From contig CAZUHB010000020.1 of NCBI GenBank assembly GCA_964620445.1, positions 1 through 64,000 on the forward strand: 64,000 nt of DNA. The letters run 5' to 3'. A model generated the notes under the pieces. The model had not been told where the DNA came from. It searched no databases and worked only from the letters and a program-made list of their open reading frames with translations. A program made the translations under genes and the position numbers. The stretch is from CAZUHB01 sp964620445 (GTDB taxonomy: Bacteria; Planctomycetota; B15-G4; CAYZWU01). Positions 46,569 through 54,925 of the stretch are shown one piece after another. How positions within the stretch are numbered: position 1 is the first letter of the stretch; every line of letters begins with the position of its first letter.

Positions 46569-46700
46569 TACAAAGAGATGGCCCTACAGAGTCTCTTTCT
46601 CGATCTCGTTCGCCGCGATCGCCGAGAGGCCATTGAAAGACTTGCGCATGTCGGTCACGCCCGAGGCCAGGAAAATCTTTGTCTTCGGTGAAAAGTGCAT
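46569..46700 (-). pseudogene. Remnant of IS66-family tnpB (Orf2)
   Basis: In one frame from an ATG at 46700 the sequence reads MHFSPKTKIFLASGVTDMRK and continues SFNGLSAI, the N-terminal signature of IS66 TnpB (IFLA-x-GxTDMRKxFxGL). The frame meets a TAG at 46584-46586 exactly before GHLFV, the next conserved block, and similarity then stops. It is a truncated and mutated fragment with no other IS66 gene (tnpA, tnpC) recognisable next to it. Confidence 0.75.
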
Positions 46701-46730
46701 TGATTGCAAAAAGATTTCCACTTTTCGACA

Positions 46731-47024
46731 CTAAGAGGTCACCCGCCTCGTAAAATTGTGATCATGTAGTATTTCATCATCACTTATGAATACTCCTTGC
46801 CGATTTGCGTCCCGCACAGTCTTGGTCTTTTTGTTCTGCACGGCTTCTTCTTTCGACCTGTCGGCTTGTGGATGAAACCGCTTCTTGTCAATAACATCAT
46901 ACATAGACGGCATGTTTTCGGCCAAAGTGTTGGCGAAAAGAAATCTCTTGTTGCCACGCAGGCGGTTCCCGTTGAGCAGTACGTCTCTTTTTTCGAGCAG
47001 TATGGGTGTTTCTTTCAGGTTCAC
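46731..47024 (-). CDS. Small hypothetical protein beside a radical SAM gene
   Basis: A 97-residue frame starts at a GTG preceded by a strong AGGAGG (spacing only 3 nt); the frame is open further upstream to 47132. The product is highly charged (segments LLEKRDVLLNGNRLRGNKRF, SMYDVIDKKRFHPQ, FISDDEILHDHNF) and lies 223 bp downstream of, and on the same strand as, a radical SAM gene. Base composition is A/T-richer than the neighbours. It may be a substrate or accessory peptide of that enzyme, or part of the mobile debris around it. No family recognised. Confidence 0.35.
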   Translation of the reverse strand: MNLKETPILLEKRDVLLNGNRLRGNKRFLFANTLAENMPSMYDVIDKKRFHPQADRSKEEAVQNKKTKTVRDANRQGVFISDDEILHDHNFTRRVTS

Positions 47025-47247
47025 CCCCCTCCTCTCGTTCTTAGCTGCTCGCCGCTGAACAGCAACTTCTGTTGTAGTACTTTTACCCACAGAAAAAAAA
47101 CTAACGGCGCGCCGGTTACCCCGTCGGGACATTAGTCTGCAGAGTAAGTCCGGTTTGCTATGGGAAGTGAAGGAAATCGAACCGGATCAGAAACTTTCTC
47201 TGATAACGTCCGTTACATGGAGACGCCGCGATAGGTCTCGTTTGGGC

Positions 47248-48318
47248 TCACACCCACTTATCGCAAACAAAGTTCTCCACCGTCTCCCACGGGAGGTTTG
47301 TGTAGTCGGTAATATACCTCTCAAAGTCGTACGTGAATACCTGCTCCTTGCGGTGCACGACCTCTTTTACAAACGCATACGTCAGTATCGATCGGTATCG
47401 CTCGTGGGAGGTCGATCCGTAGTAGGCGGCGAGACACTCACCCAGCGATCCATGGAGCAGAGAGCCGATGGCGTACTTCTCGTTTGCGCTCCCGTAGTCC
47501 GGCAGAAGTAGCCCGTCTCCACAGAGGACCACCGTGTCGGGGCCCGTGGATTTTCGTTTCGCGCACCCCTTTCCATAGCAGTGGCCAGTCAGAAACTGAC
47601 AGGGATGCTTGCGACTCGTTTCATCGAAGAAGATATTGAACTCGATTGACAAGTTTCCGGCGTGGTGTTCCCGAAGATCCTCAACCCTGAATAACAGGTC
47701 CGTCAGGTCCGACTGATCGAGAAATTCGTTCTCTTTGAAGCTCTTGGTCGCCCTCCCCAAAGGAACTATCGGCTGAAAGCGAACCTCTCGCACCCGGTTT
47801 TCGACGCAAAAGGCCACAACATAGTCGACAAGAGGCAGGTTTCTCTTGCACAAGGAACAGATGATACTCACCTGGCAGTCCGAGGAGTGTAAAGCTTCGA
47901 CGGACCTTTGCACGGTATCGAATGCGCCTCTTACGTTTCGGAGCAAATCGTGAAACTCCGGATCCCCGTCGAGACTCAACGTCACATCCGGACGAATTTC
48001 CCGGAGCCACCCGGGATCGCAGTCTACTACGCTTTTTCCGTTTGAAATAAAGGTGGGCACGAATCCGCGATCCTTCACATAGACACAGATCGAGTGGAAG
48101 TCCGGATGCAGGACAACCTCTCCACCGGCCAGTTGGATTGCGTCGATCCCGACCAGTTCCCACGCGGCGATCTCGTCCAGAAACGCCTTTGCCACTTCGC
48201 TGTCCAGATCCGGCCTGTTTCCTGCTAATAGGCAGTGACTGCAATTATAATTGCATCGTTCCGTGAGATACAAAACGAAGCCCAACTGCCGTACCCAATC
48301 CTCGTAGTCGGTTCTCAC
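47248..48318 (-). CDS. Radical SAM enzyme, island copy 5
   Basis: From the GTG start used (GGGAAG upstream; GTG at 48396 is also possible) the SAM-cluster motif CNYNCSHC (Cys 22, 26, 29) is near the N-terminus, followed by AIQLAGGEVVLHPDF and TLSLDGDPEFHDLLR, which are radical SAM core strands. A later cysteine group (CQFLTGHCYGKGCAKRK and VVLCGDG) may bind an auxiliary cluster. The fold and length (356 residues) resemble peptide- or cofactor-modifying enzymes of the SPASM/twitch type. It is in a decayed, mobile-element-rich stretch with a glycosyltransferase and methyltransferase nearby. Confidence 0.82.
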   Translation of the reverse strand: MRTDYEDWVRQLGFVLYLTERCNYNCSHCLLAGNRPDLDSEVAKAFLDEIAAWELVGIDAIQLAGGEVVLHPDFHSICVYVKDRGFVPTFISNGKSVVDCDPGWLREIRPDVTLSLDGDPEFHDLLRNVRGAFDTVQRSVEALHSSDCQVSIICSLCKRNLPLVDYVVAFCVENRVREVRFQPIVPLGRATKSFKENEFLDQSDLTDLLFRVEDLREHHAGNLSIEFNIFFDETSRKHPCQFLTGHCYGKGCAKRKSTGPDTVVLCGDGLLLPDYGSANEKYAIGSLLHGSLGECLAAYYGSTSHERYRSILTYAFVKEVVHRKEQVFTYDFERYITDYTNLPWETVENFVCDKWV

Positions 48319-48479
48319 AATTGACTTCCCGAAGGCTACCGTAGAAGAGATTCGCGCCGGAAAACGACGGGGGTATACTCGCCTGGTAGATTCCACAGCC
48401 CACGAATGGCACTCGCTCGGAAAAGCGAAACAAAAACCATTTTACTCTGATTCCTGGTGTCGCGCCTCAAAAATCGGGG

Positions 48480-48719
48480 TCATGTGATCGTGCGCCAAGC
48501 CAAGCCTGTTACAGGATGATGATACAACATGCAGTCACGAGTTTCTGAGACCTCTCTTGAAACTCTTCGGGCAAGCACTCCCCATCCACCGCGGCGAGTT
48601 TCTTCGGACCGAAGAGCAGGAAATCCGATTCCTACGATCTCGCTGACCACCATCGCTTTGCTCCCGCACCCGGGGCACATCGGAACCGAAACCTCAAAAA
48701 TTTTCCGGATCAGCCACAC
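48480..48719 (-). pseudogene. Probable transposase zinc-ribbon fragment (IS91-like)
   Basis: The frame includes WLIRKIFEVSVPMCPGCGSK, close to the C-terminal zinc ribbon of IS91-family transposases (W-x-x-x-R-x-x-E-V-x-x-x-x-CPxCG). No transposase catalytic region lies upstream, and similarity is lost after the ribbon, so this is at most a decayed end. The rest of the 48.4-49.0 kb gap shows no gene. Confidence 0.35.
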
Positions 48720-49035
48720 GGCACCGCCGCCGGGACAAAGATGCTCACCTCTCCAAAAAGGATGGTTTGGAGCGCCCCGAGACAGGAGTTGCCGCTCATA
48801 TATGATTACATGAAGGTAACAAAACCTTCGGACCCTGCTCCCGTGCCATCCGTATCTTCACTCTTCATTCATTTTGATTTCCTGGAACGGCCCCGAAATC
48901 GGTCTGTGGCCAATGAACTTCGTCCCCGTGCGGGCATCCCGGGACATTCTCCCGCTCATGGCATCCTTTTAGCTCCTGAACAGACGTAATCTGGAGGTAT
49001 AGATCTGTGGGGAACGAGTTTCCAAGGAGACTGCC

Positions 49036-52000
49036 ATGAAAGCATGCGGAGAGCGGTTCGTTTTTTTTCCGGTTCTGGTGAACATCATTTTCCTCTGCCT
49101 TCTCTCTCCGGCGGCCAGTTCCAGGGAGACGCCCACCATACCCGGCGGCGAGCTGAAAATACTCGACGCCGATCGTCGTTCCGCCGGGTTCTGCCCGCTC
49201 GAGCACACCGACGTGGATGTGGCGATCAGCGGATTCATCGCCCGCGTTCATGTGAAGCAGATTTTTCGCAATCCCCTCGATGTCAAGATAGAAGCGGTAT
49301 ATGCCTTCCCCCTGCCCCATGATGCGGCCGTTGACGACATGGTGATGATCGTGGGGAACCGGCGCATTCGGAGCCAGATCAAGAAACGCGCCGAGGCACG
49401 CAAGATTTACGAGGCGGCCCGTGAGGCGGGGCGCGTGGCCGGTCTGCTCGATCAGGAGCGGCCCAACATTTTTACCCAGTCCGTGGCGAACATCGAACCG
49501 GGCGCGGAGGTCTCCATCGATATCAGCTACGTGGAAACTCTCGAGTACGAGGACGGCATCTTCGAGCTCGTCTTCCCCATGGTGGTGGAGCCCCGTTACA
49601 TGCCCGGCTGTCCCGTGGGGAAGGAAGGGACCGGCTGGGCTCGGGACACCTGCCTGGTGCCCGATGCGTCGCGCATCAGCCCCCCCGTGGCAAGGCCCGG
49701 TACGCGCGCCGGACACGATATCAGCCTGAATGTCACCATCGACGCGGGTATGCGCCTTTCCGAAATCGAAAGCGTGCTCCACGACGTGGAAATCACCCAT
49801 CAGGGACCGGGCAAGGCCAGTCTATCGCTCAGGCGAAAAGCCGAGATACCGAACAGGGACTTCATCCTCCGCTACGGTCTTGGGAACGAAGAGATCGGAG
49901 ACGCCTTCTTCATCCACGAGGACGAGCGTGGAAAGTTCTTCACCCTCGTTCTCCAGCCGCCGCGGCGTTACGTCCCCATGCAGCTGGTTCCGCGGGAACT
50001 CATTTTCGTGCTCGACACCTCCGGCTCCATGCGGGGACACCCCATCGACAAGGCGAAGGAGACGATGTCCAGGGCGCTCGATTCGATGCGGGCGGGCGAC
50101 ACCTTCAACATCATCCTCTTCAGCGGGGAGACCCGTATTCTCTGGAACGAGCCCCGTCCGAACACGACCGAAAACCGGACCCTGGCCCAGAAGTTTCTGG
50201 CGCGCCAGAGCGGCAGGGGCGGCACGGAGATGATGAAGGCGATCAACGCCGCGCTCTGCAAGAGAAGCAGTGAAGCCCGATCGTGCCCTCACCATCGGGC
50301 GGCCGAACCCGGTCAAGAGAGTGGACATCCGCCGTCGATCCGAATCGTGTGCTTCATGACGGACGGCTGTGTCGGCAACGACTTCGCCATCATCGATGCG
50401 GTCAAGCGGAACGCCGACACCACGCGCGTTTTCAGCTTCGGCATCGGTCAAAGCACGAACCGGTTCCTTCTCGACGGCATGGCCCACGCCGGACGCGGGG
50501 AAGTGGAATACGTGACGCTCAACAGCTACGCGGGCGCGGCGGTCGAGCGCTTCTACCAGCGCATACTGGCGCCCCTGCTCACAGACATCGAGATCGACTG
50601 GGGCGGCCTGCCCGTCTTTGATGTCTACCCCCGGCGGATTCCCGACCTCTTCAGCGCCAAACCGGTCGTGATTCACGGACGATTGAGGGACCACGCCCAG
50701 GCCGCGATCACGCTCCGCGGACAGACGGGATCGGGTCCATTCGCCAGGAGGATTCGGATCGACTCGTCCAGGGCTACCGGGGCGACCGACTCCCTGGCGT
50801 CTCTCTGGGCCCGGGCGAAAGTGAAATGTCTCATGCACCAGGACCTGGCCGGGCTGCGGAAAGGAAATTTCTGCAAGGAGCTGACCGAAGCTGTCACCGC
50901 CCTTGGACTCGGGTTCAGGCTCATGACCCGATTCACGAGTTTCGTGGCTGTCGAGGAGAGCACGATCACGGGGGAGGGGACACCGATCAGGATATCCGTG
51001 CCGGTCGAATTGCCCGACGGCGTGAGTCACGAGGGGATCTTCGGCCCTGCCACCTATTCAGGCTCAGGATGTTTTCTGGTCGGGCGCGGCACAAAAGGCG
51101 CCCGGACCGGCGGGATGGCCAGAAAGAGATACAGCGGCGGTTTGGGTTACGAACGCTGGGAATTCTGGTGGGCGTACAACAAGGAAGCTTTCCTGAACAG
51201 GAGCAACCGTTTCGGCCGAAGGGCCGAGCGGGCGGAGAAAAAAGAAACTGCCGGTAAATGTGATCGGAAGGAGGGCGCGTCGGAAGCGCCCACCGCGGAC
51301 GTGATCGGAAAGGAAATCCTCCAGGCGCTCACCAACGCCCTAGGGGTCGATCATCCGGACATTCTGGACTCTGCCGTGCTGGCCATTGCGCGCACAACAC
51401 GAGCCGAAGACGCCCCGCTCGTGCTCGAAAAGATCAAAAGCCTGCTGGGTTCGAAATACAAAACGGTCCGGCAATCGGCCTGCCTTTCTCTCGGTGTTCT
51501 CGGTGCGCCCGAGGCCGTGCCGATCTGTCGCGACCTGATGACCGACAGCGGTGCCGGTCGGAAGTTGACGGGCTGCGCCAAGGTTCCCGCGCTGGTCAGG
51601 GCTTTCGCCGCTCTGTCACTCGGTTTGATCGGCATGGAAGAAGGCACGGAAGAAACAAGCCGCCCGCTGAGATCTGTGATAGAAAATGAAGATCCAAAAA
51701 CCCAGAAGGACCTGATCGCCTGCGCAATACTGTCTCTGGGATTGATCGGGGATAACGACGCCGGATGCCGGAACGTCGACTTCCTGATCGGGCTTCTCGA
51801 AAACACCGAGATGGAACCTTTCCTCAAAGCAAACGTTCCGATCGCTCTCGCCAAGCTGGGAAATCCCATCGCCCTGAGCCCACTCGTCGACCTATTCGAA
51901 AGCGAGAACTTGAACGACTGGATCCGCCAGTCCTGCGCTATCGCGATGGGACAGCTCGCGGGCATCGAAAACGAAAATGTGATCGATCTGCTGATGAAAT

Positions 52001-52794
52001 ATGTGCGTGAAGGAAAGGATACTCAGACGAGGCACTTCGCCTTCATCGCCCTCGGACAGATCGGTGCGCGCGACCAGGACCGTGCGGTCCATGCGGAGAG
52101 ACAGAAGCGGATCGCCCAGTTCTTTCTCGAAGAGATCGACCGGCCCCGAAAGGTGCACCATCTCTCGTGGGCTTCCATCGCCGGTGCGATTCATGCCAGG
52201 GATGATGAGTTCCTGAAGAACCCGGTTGCGAGCAAACTCCGGGAGAAATTTTCCAGGAACAAGAATCCCTCGGAAAAGGGCGCCATCGCGATCAGCCTCG
52301 GCCTTCTCAACGATTTGGGGAGCGCGGAGAAATTGTTCGCGGAGCTGAACGGGACCAAGGACAAATCGCTGCAGGGATATTTGTGCATCAGTCTCGGGAT
52401 GATGCAGTGGACCCGGGCCACGAACAAGATCCGCGACATCGCGGAAAATGAGATCTACTTCCGTCTTCGCCTCCAGGCAGCGGCCGCTCTCGGTGTCATG
52501 GGCGACCCGAAAGCGGTCGGACTCCTTGTCAAAGCGCTCGAGAACGGCCAGACGCTGAGTGTCTGTGCCTCGGCCGCCAAAGCACTCAGCCTCATCGGCG
52601 ACGGTCGTGCGATTCCGAGTCTTCGCAAAATTCTCGCAGATCCGCGAGCAAAGGATCTCGTCAGGGCCTTTGCGGCCGTCGCCCTGGGCATGATCGCGGA
52701 AAAATCGCAGCGCCCCTGGAATGCCGTTCTATCGGAAAACATCAACTACCGAGCAAAGGTCGACGCAATCTCCGAAATCCTGGATATATTGTGA
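49036..52794 (+). CDS. Secreted VIT-vWA protein with C-terminal HEAT repeats
   Basis: The 1252-residue product has a signal peptide (residues 1-28), a VIT domain (about 50-180: ISGFIARVHVKQIFRNP, AVYAFPLPHDAAVDDM, IYEAAREAGRVAGLL), and a von Willebrand A domain with an intact metal site starting at VLDTSGSMRG (Asp326). A linker with MARKRYSGGLGYERWEFWW follows, then a long HEAT-repeat array (about 755-1245: AVLAIARTTRAEDAPLVLEKI, ACLSLGVLGAPEAVPI, AAALGVMGDPKAVGLLVKAL and others). VIT-vWA proteins are membrane-surface adhesion or scaffold proteins; HEAT arrays bind proteins. The ribosome site AAGGAG is good. The stop codon coincides with the first base of a RAYT element, so the C-terminus may be shortened or altered by insertion. 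Confidence 0.85.
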   Translation: MKACGERFVFFPVLVNIIFLCLLSPAASSRETPTIPGGELKILDADRRSAGFCPLEHTDVDVAISGFIARVHVKQIFRNPLDVKIEAVYAFPLPHDAAVDDMVMIVGNRRIRSQIKKRAEARKIYEAAREAGRVAGLLDQERPNIFTQSVANIEPGAEVSIDISYVETLEYEDGIFELVFPMVVEPRYMPGCPVGKEGTGWARDTCLVPDASRISPPVARPGTRAGHDISLNVTIDAGMRLSEIESVLHDVEITHQGPGKASLSLRRKAEIPNRDFILRYGLGNEEIGDAFFIHEDERGKFFTLVLQPPRRYVPMQLVPRELIFVLDTSGSMRGHPIDKAKETMSRALDSMRAGDTFNIILFSGETRILWNEPRPNTTENRTLAQKFLARQSGRGGTEMMKAINAALCKRSSEARSCPHHRAAEPGQESGHPPSIRIVCFMTDGCVGNDFAIIDAVKRNADTTRVFSFGIGQSTNRFLLDGMAHAGRGEVEYVTLNSYAGAAVERFYQRILAPLLTDIEIDWGGLPVFDVYPRRIPDLFSAKPVVIHGRLRDHAQAAITLRGQTGSGPFARRIRIDSSRATGATDSLASLWARAKVKCLMHQDLAGLRKGNFCKELTEAVTALGLGFRLMTRFTSFVAVEESTITGEGTPIRISVPVELPDGVSHEGIFGPATYSGSGCFLVGRGTKGARTGGMARKRYSGGLGYERWEFWWAYNKEAFLNRSNRFGRRAERAEKKETAGKCDRKEGASEAPTADVIGKEILQALTNALGVDHPDILDSAVLAIARTTRAEDAPLVLEKIKSLLGSKYKTVRQSACLSLGVLGAPEAVPICRDLMTDSGAGRKLTGCAKVPALVRAFAALSLGLIGMEEGTEETSRPLRSVIENEDPKTQKDLIACAILSLGLIGDNDAGCRNVDFLIGLLENTEMEPFLKANVPIALAKLGNPIALSPLVDLFESENLNDWIRQSCAIAMGQLAGIENENVIDLLMKYVREGKDTQTRHFAFIALGQIGARDQDRAVHAERQKRIAQFFLEEIDRPRKVHHLSWASIAGAIHARDDEFLKNPVASKLREKFSRNKNPSEKGAIAISLGLLNDLGSAEKLFAELNGTKDKSLQGYLCISLGMMQWTRATNKIRDIAENEIYFRLRLQAAAALGVMGDPKAVGLLVKALENGQTLSVCASAAKALSLIGDGRAIPSLRKILADPRAKDLVRAFAAVALGMIAEKSQRPWNAVLSENINYRAKVDAISEILDIL

Positions 52795-52849
52795 ATACGG
52801 TGCCTGGCTCAATTCGTCGGTCTTAACACTACACTCGGTGCCAGGCTCG
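52794..52849 (+). repeat. Left inverted end of the RAYT element
   Basis: This 56-bp sequence starts AATACGGTGCCTGGCTCAAT and is an imperfect inverted copy of 54035-54090, differing at about 10 positions. It contains the palindromic pieces GGTGCCTGGC and GGTGCCAGGC, typical of RAYT-recognised hairpins. Confidence 0.85.
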
Positions 52850-52890
52850 TTTCGGCTCGTTTCCGTCTTTCGGCGGCTGTCGCCGTCAAT

Positions 52891-53925
52891 TCAATGCGAA
52901 ACCCGCGTGCGTAAGGCGAGCGGATGTCTGGGCGGCGGGAAAGCCCGGCGTACCGCATTCTGCAGAGCACGGGCGACCAGGTTGGAGTAGCGCGTCGACT
53001 TCTGCATCCACGCCCGGTATCTGCGCTCCGCTGCATGCACGGTCGAACGCGCGACGCTCAGGTCGGTCGCCACTTCCGCAATGGTCCGACCCGCAGATGT
53101 GCGGAGAAGGCCGACGACGAGGTCGCGCTCGGTCTGGGCTCGCCCAACCGGAAGGGGATCACGCTTCAGCATCCGCGCCACCGTTCGCGCCGTGCGCGCT
53201 GCCTCGCGCGGCGGCAGAAAGGCGGTTCCGACCCGCGTTCCGTCGGCGAGCGCGGCCTTCCACTCCATCCAGCCTTGCTGGCGCAGAGACGCGATGCGGA
53301 TCAGGTCAGTGAGCGGCGGTGCCGCGCGCTGCGGGGATCGAGCGAGGCGCTCGATCAGGTACGCGTTGGTCTCCGCGTCGGCCGAGCATGCTAACTCGTC
53401 ATAAAGCGCGGGCTCATACGCCGCCGGGCGCAGCGCGTCCCCCAGCGCCTCGATCACGCGCCCTCGAGAGAGCCAGCTCGGCCCGGTCTCAAAGCGGTAC
53501 GCACGCGCACTGCCGTAGGGGTGTTCCGATGGAATGGCGCACATCTTCGCCCGCACGGGATTGAGATCGACGTAACGCAGCGCCGCGTCCCAGTGAGCCA
53601 CGTCCTCGATGCGCCGGCCGTGGAAGCGGCCGACGAAGAGCGGGCCGTCTCGCTTGCGGGTGCGGTTGAAGCCACGCACGAATTCGTTGGTGACGAGCTT
53701 CATCGCCAGCGAGATTTCTCCCGCCAGGCTGCGCAGGAGCAGATGGAAGTGCGTTGTCACGAACACGAACGCGTGGACCTCGATCAGGCCCTTCGCGATC
53801 ACCTTGGCGAGCGCCTCGGAGAAGCGCTCCACGTCCCGGCGCGTCTCGAAAACCGCGCGCTTGGCCAGACCGCGGTTGGAAATGAGCCAGTCGGCCATTC
53901 GATAATCCTCTCGGAGCGGGCGCAT
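52891..53925 (-). CDS. REP-associated tyrosine transposase (RAYT, IS200-like Y1 family)
   Basis: The 344-residue protein has a Y1_Tnp domain. VFVTTHFHLLLRSL holds the His-hydrophobic-His metal site (HFH), and LRYVDLNPVRAKM holds the candidate catalytic tyrosine in the Y-x-x-x-NPVRA motif that marks REP-associated transposases. FNRTRKRDGPLFVGRF is the usual loop between them. The C-terminal third has a helix-turn-helix (GRTIAEVATDLSVARSTVHAAERRYRAW), common in one RAYT group. The enzyme nicks and joins single-stranded hairpin ends. The ATG is chosen because AGAGGAGG lies 5 nt upstream. It is flanked by inverted ends that fit substrate hairpins. Confidence 0.88.
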   Translation of the reverse strand: MRPLREDYRMADWLISNRGLAKRAVFETRRDVERFSEALAKVIAKGLIEVHAFVFVTTHFHLLLRSLAGEISLAMKLVTNEFVRGFNRTRKRDGPLFVGRFHGRRIEDVAHWDAALRYVDLNPVRAKMCAIPSEHPYGSARAYRFETGPSWLSRGRVIEALGDALRPAAYEPALYDELACSADAETNAYLIERLARSPQRAAPPLTDLIRIASLRQQGWMEWKAALADGTRVGTAFLPPREAARTARTVARMLKRDPLPVGRAQTERDLVVGLLRTSAGRTIAEVATDLSVARSTVHAAERRYRAWMQKSTRYSNLVARALQNAVRRAFPPPRHPLALRTRVSH

Positions 53926-54034
53926 GGGAACCTCCTCTGTTCCCAAGGCGTACGAAGACGTCGTAGGTTACATCACGAATGAAGAAAATATCCGCGCGCG
54001 GCCCAGAATCGTCCAGAATCGAGCCCACCATGTT

Positions 54035-54090
54035 CGAGCCCGGCACCAAGTGACGCGCTAAGGCCGACGAATCGAGCCAGGCACCGTATT
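54035..54090 (-). repeat. Right inverted end of the RAYT element
   Basis: Imperfect 56-bp inverted copy of 52794-52849, running from CGAGCCCGGCACC to GGCACCGTATT. It carries the same two palindromic pieces. Confidence 0.85.
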
Positions 54091-54110
54091 GACTAGGCAC
54101 CGTATTGACT
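54079..54110. repeat. Perfect 16-bp tandem repeat at the RAYT right end
   Basis: AGGCACCGTATTGACT occurs twice head to tail (54079-54094 and 54095-54110). It duplicates the terminal part of the right end and could mark a previous joining event or a REP remnant. Confidence 0.9.
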
Positions 54111-54133
54111 CGTTCAAAACGACCTGATCTAAT
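54105..54133 (+). promoter_or_regulatory. Promoter of the ECF sigma gene, -35 inside the RAYT repeat
   Basis: TTGACT (54105-54110) lies in the second copy of the tandem repeat, followed by a 17-bp spacer and TCTAAT (54128-54133). Transcription would begin about 54140, only a base or two before the ATG, giving a leaderless mRNA; indeed no ribosome site precedes the start. Confidence 0.5.
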
Positions 54134-54141
54134 AAATCCCA

Positions 54142-54765
54142 ATGTCCGAAGAGCTTAGAGATGTATCAGTTCTTCTTGACCGGTGGCACGAGGGAGAAGA
54201 GGAAGCACTTCACGCCCTTCTCGAAGATCACCTCCCCTGGGTGCGCGCACAGGTCCGGCGACATCTGACGCCCCTCTTGCGCGCCAAGGCCGAGAGCGTC
54301 GACTTCGCGCAGGACGCGATTCTCCAGTTTCTCCGGTTCGCGCCCCGATTCAGCATCTCCGAAAGCCGCCAGTTCCGCGCGCTTCTCCTGAAGGTGGTGC
54401 AGAACACGCTGCACAACAGATACGACTGGTTCACGGCCAAGCGCCGGGCCATCTCGCGCGAGCAACCGCTTCCGTCAGACTCGATCCTTTCGCTCGACGC
54501 TCCCAATCAGCGGATGGCCACGCCGAGCAAGATAGCCGATCACAACGAACGCGAGGCATGGATCCGCCTCGGTCTCGAGTTTCTCGAACCGGAAGACCAG
54601 GAGCTCATCGTGCTCAGGCAGTGGGAAGACCTCTCGTGGATCGAGATCGGCGAAAAGCTCGGCCTCACCAAGGACGCGGCCCGCATGCGCTACAACCGGG
54701 CCGTGGACCACCTCTCCGACAAAATCTGGGACCTGCGCAACGGAAACCTGGACAAGGTGTTATAA
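54142..54765 (+). CDS. ECF-subfamily RNA polymerase sigma factor
   Basis: A 207-residue sigma-70 relative with region 2 (about 20-95: VDFAQDAILQFLRFAPRF, FRALLLKVVQNTLHNRYDWF) and region 4 (about 145-200: LEPEDQELIVLRQWEDLSWIEIGEKLGLTKDAARMRYNRAVDHL, a helix-turn-helix for the -35 element). Region 2 helices and the spacing resemble ECF groups common in planctomycetes. No anti-sigma gene is adjacent; the next gene on the same strand is a large secreted protein. It may direct stress- or surface-related genes. No ribosome site, possibly leaderless. Confidence 0.85.
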   Translation: MSEELRDVSVLLDRWHEGEEEALHALLEDHLPWVRAQVRRHLTPLLRAKAESVDFAQDAILQFLRFAPRFSISESRQFRALLLKVVQNTLHNRYDWFTAKRRAISREQPLPSDSILSLDAPNQRMATPSKIADHNEREAWIRLGLEFLEPEDQELIVLRQWEDLSWIEIGEKLGLTKDAARMRYNRAVDHLSDKIWDLRNGNLDKVL

Positions 54766-54925
54766 CCGATCGAGGACACCCCCTCCCGGGGCCGGAACAC
54801 GATCGGTCTCCCTCCTCCAAAAAAACAGAGCCGCCGTTGTTCGTTCTCCCCCCATTTGCTTTTTCTAACTCCAGGATCGATGAGAGTGATCATGGTGAGA
54901 CTCGCTCGGTCCAAAGGAGTCAAAA

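Larger units (their letters stand above)
52794..54090 (-). mobile_element. RAYT transposon-like element with 56-bp inverted ends
   Basis: A 1.3-kb unit made of matching inverted ends and a single transposase gene. The left end abuts the stop codon of the VIT-vWA gene, and the right end carries an extra 16-bp tandem copy. Both catalytic motifs of the transposase look intact, so the unit may have been mobile recently. Confidence 0.75.
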
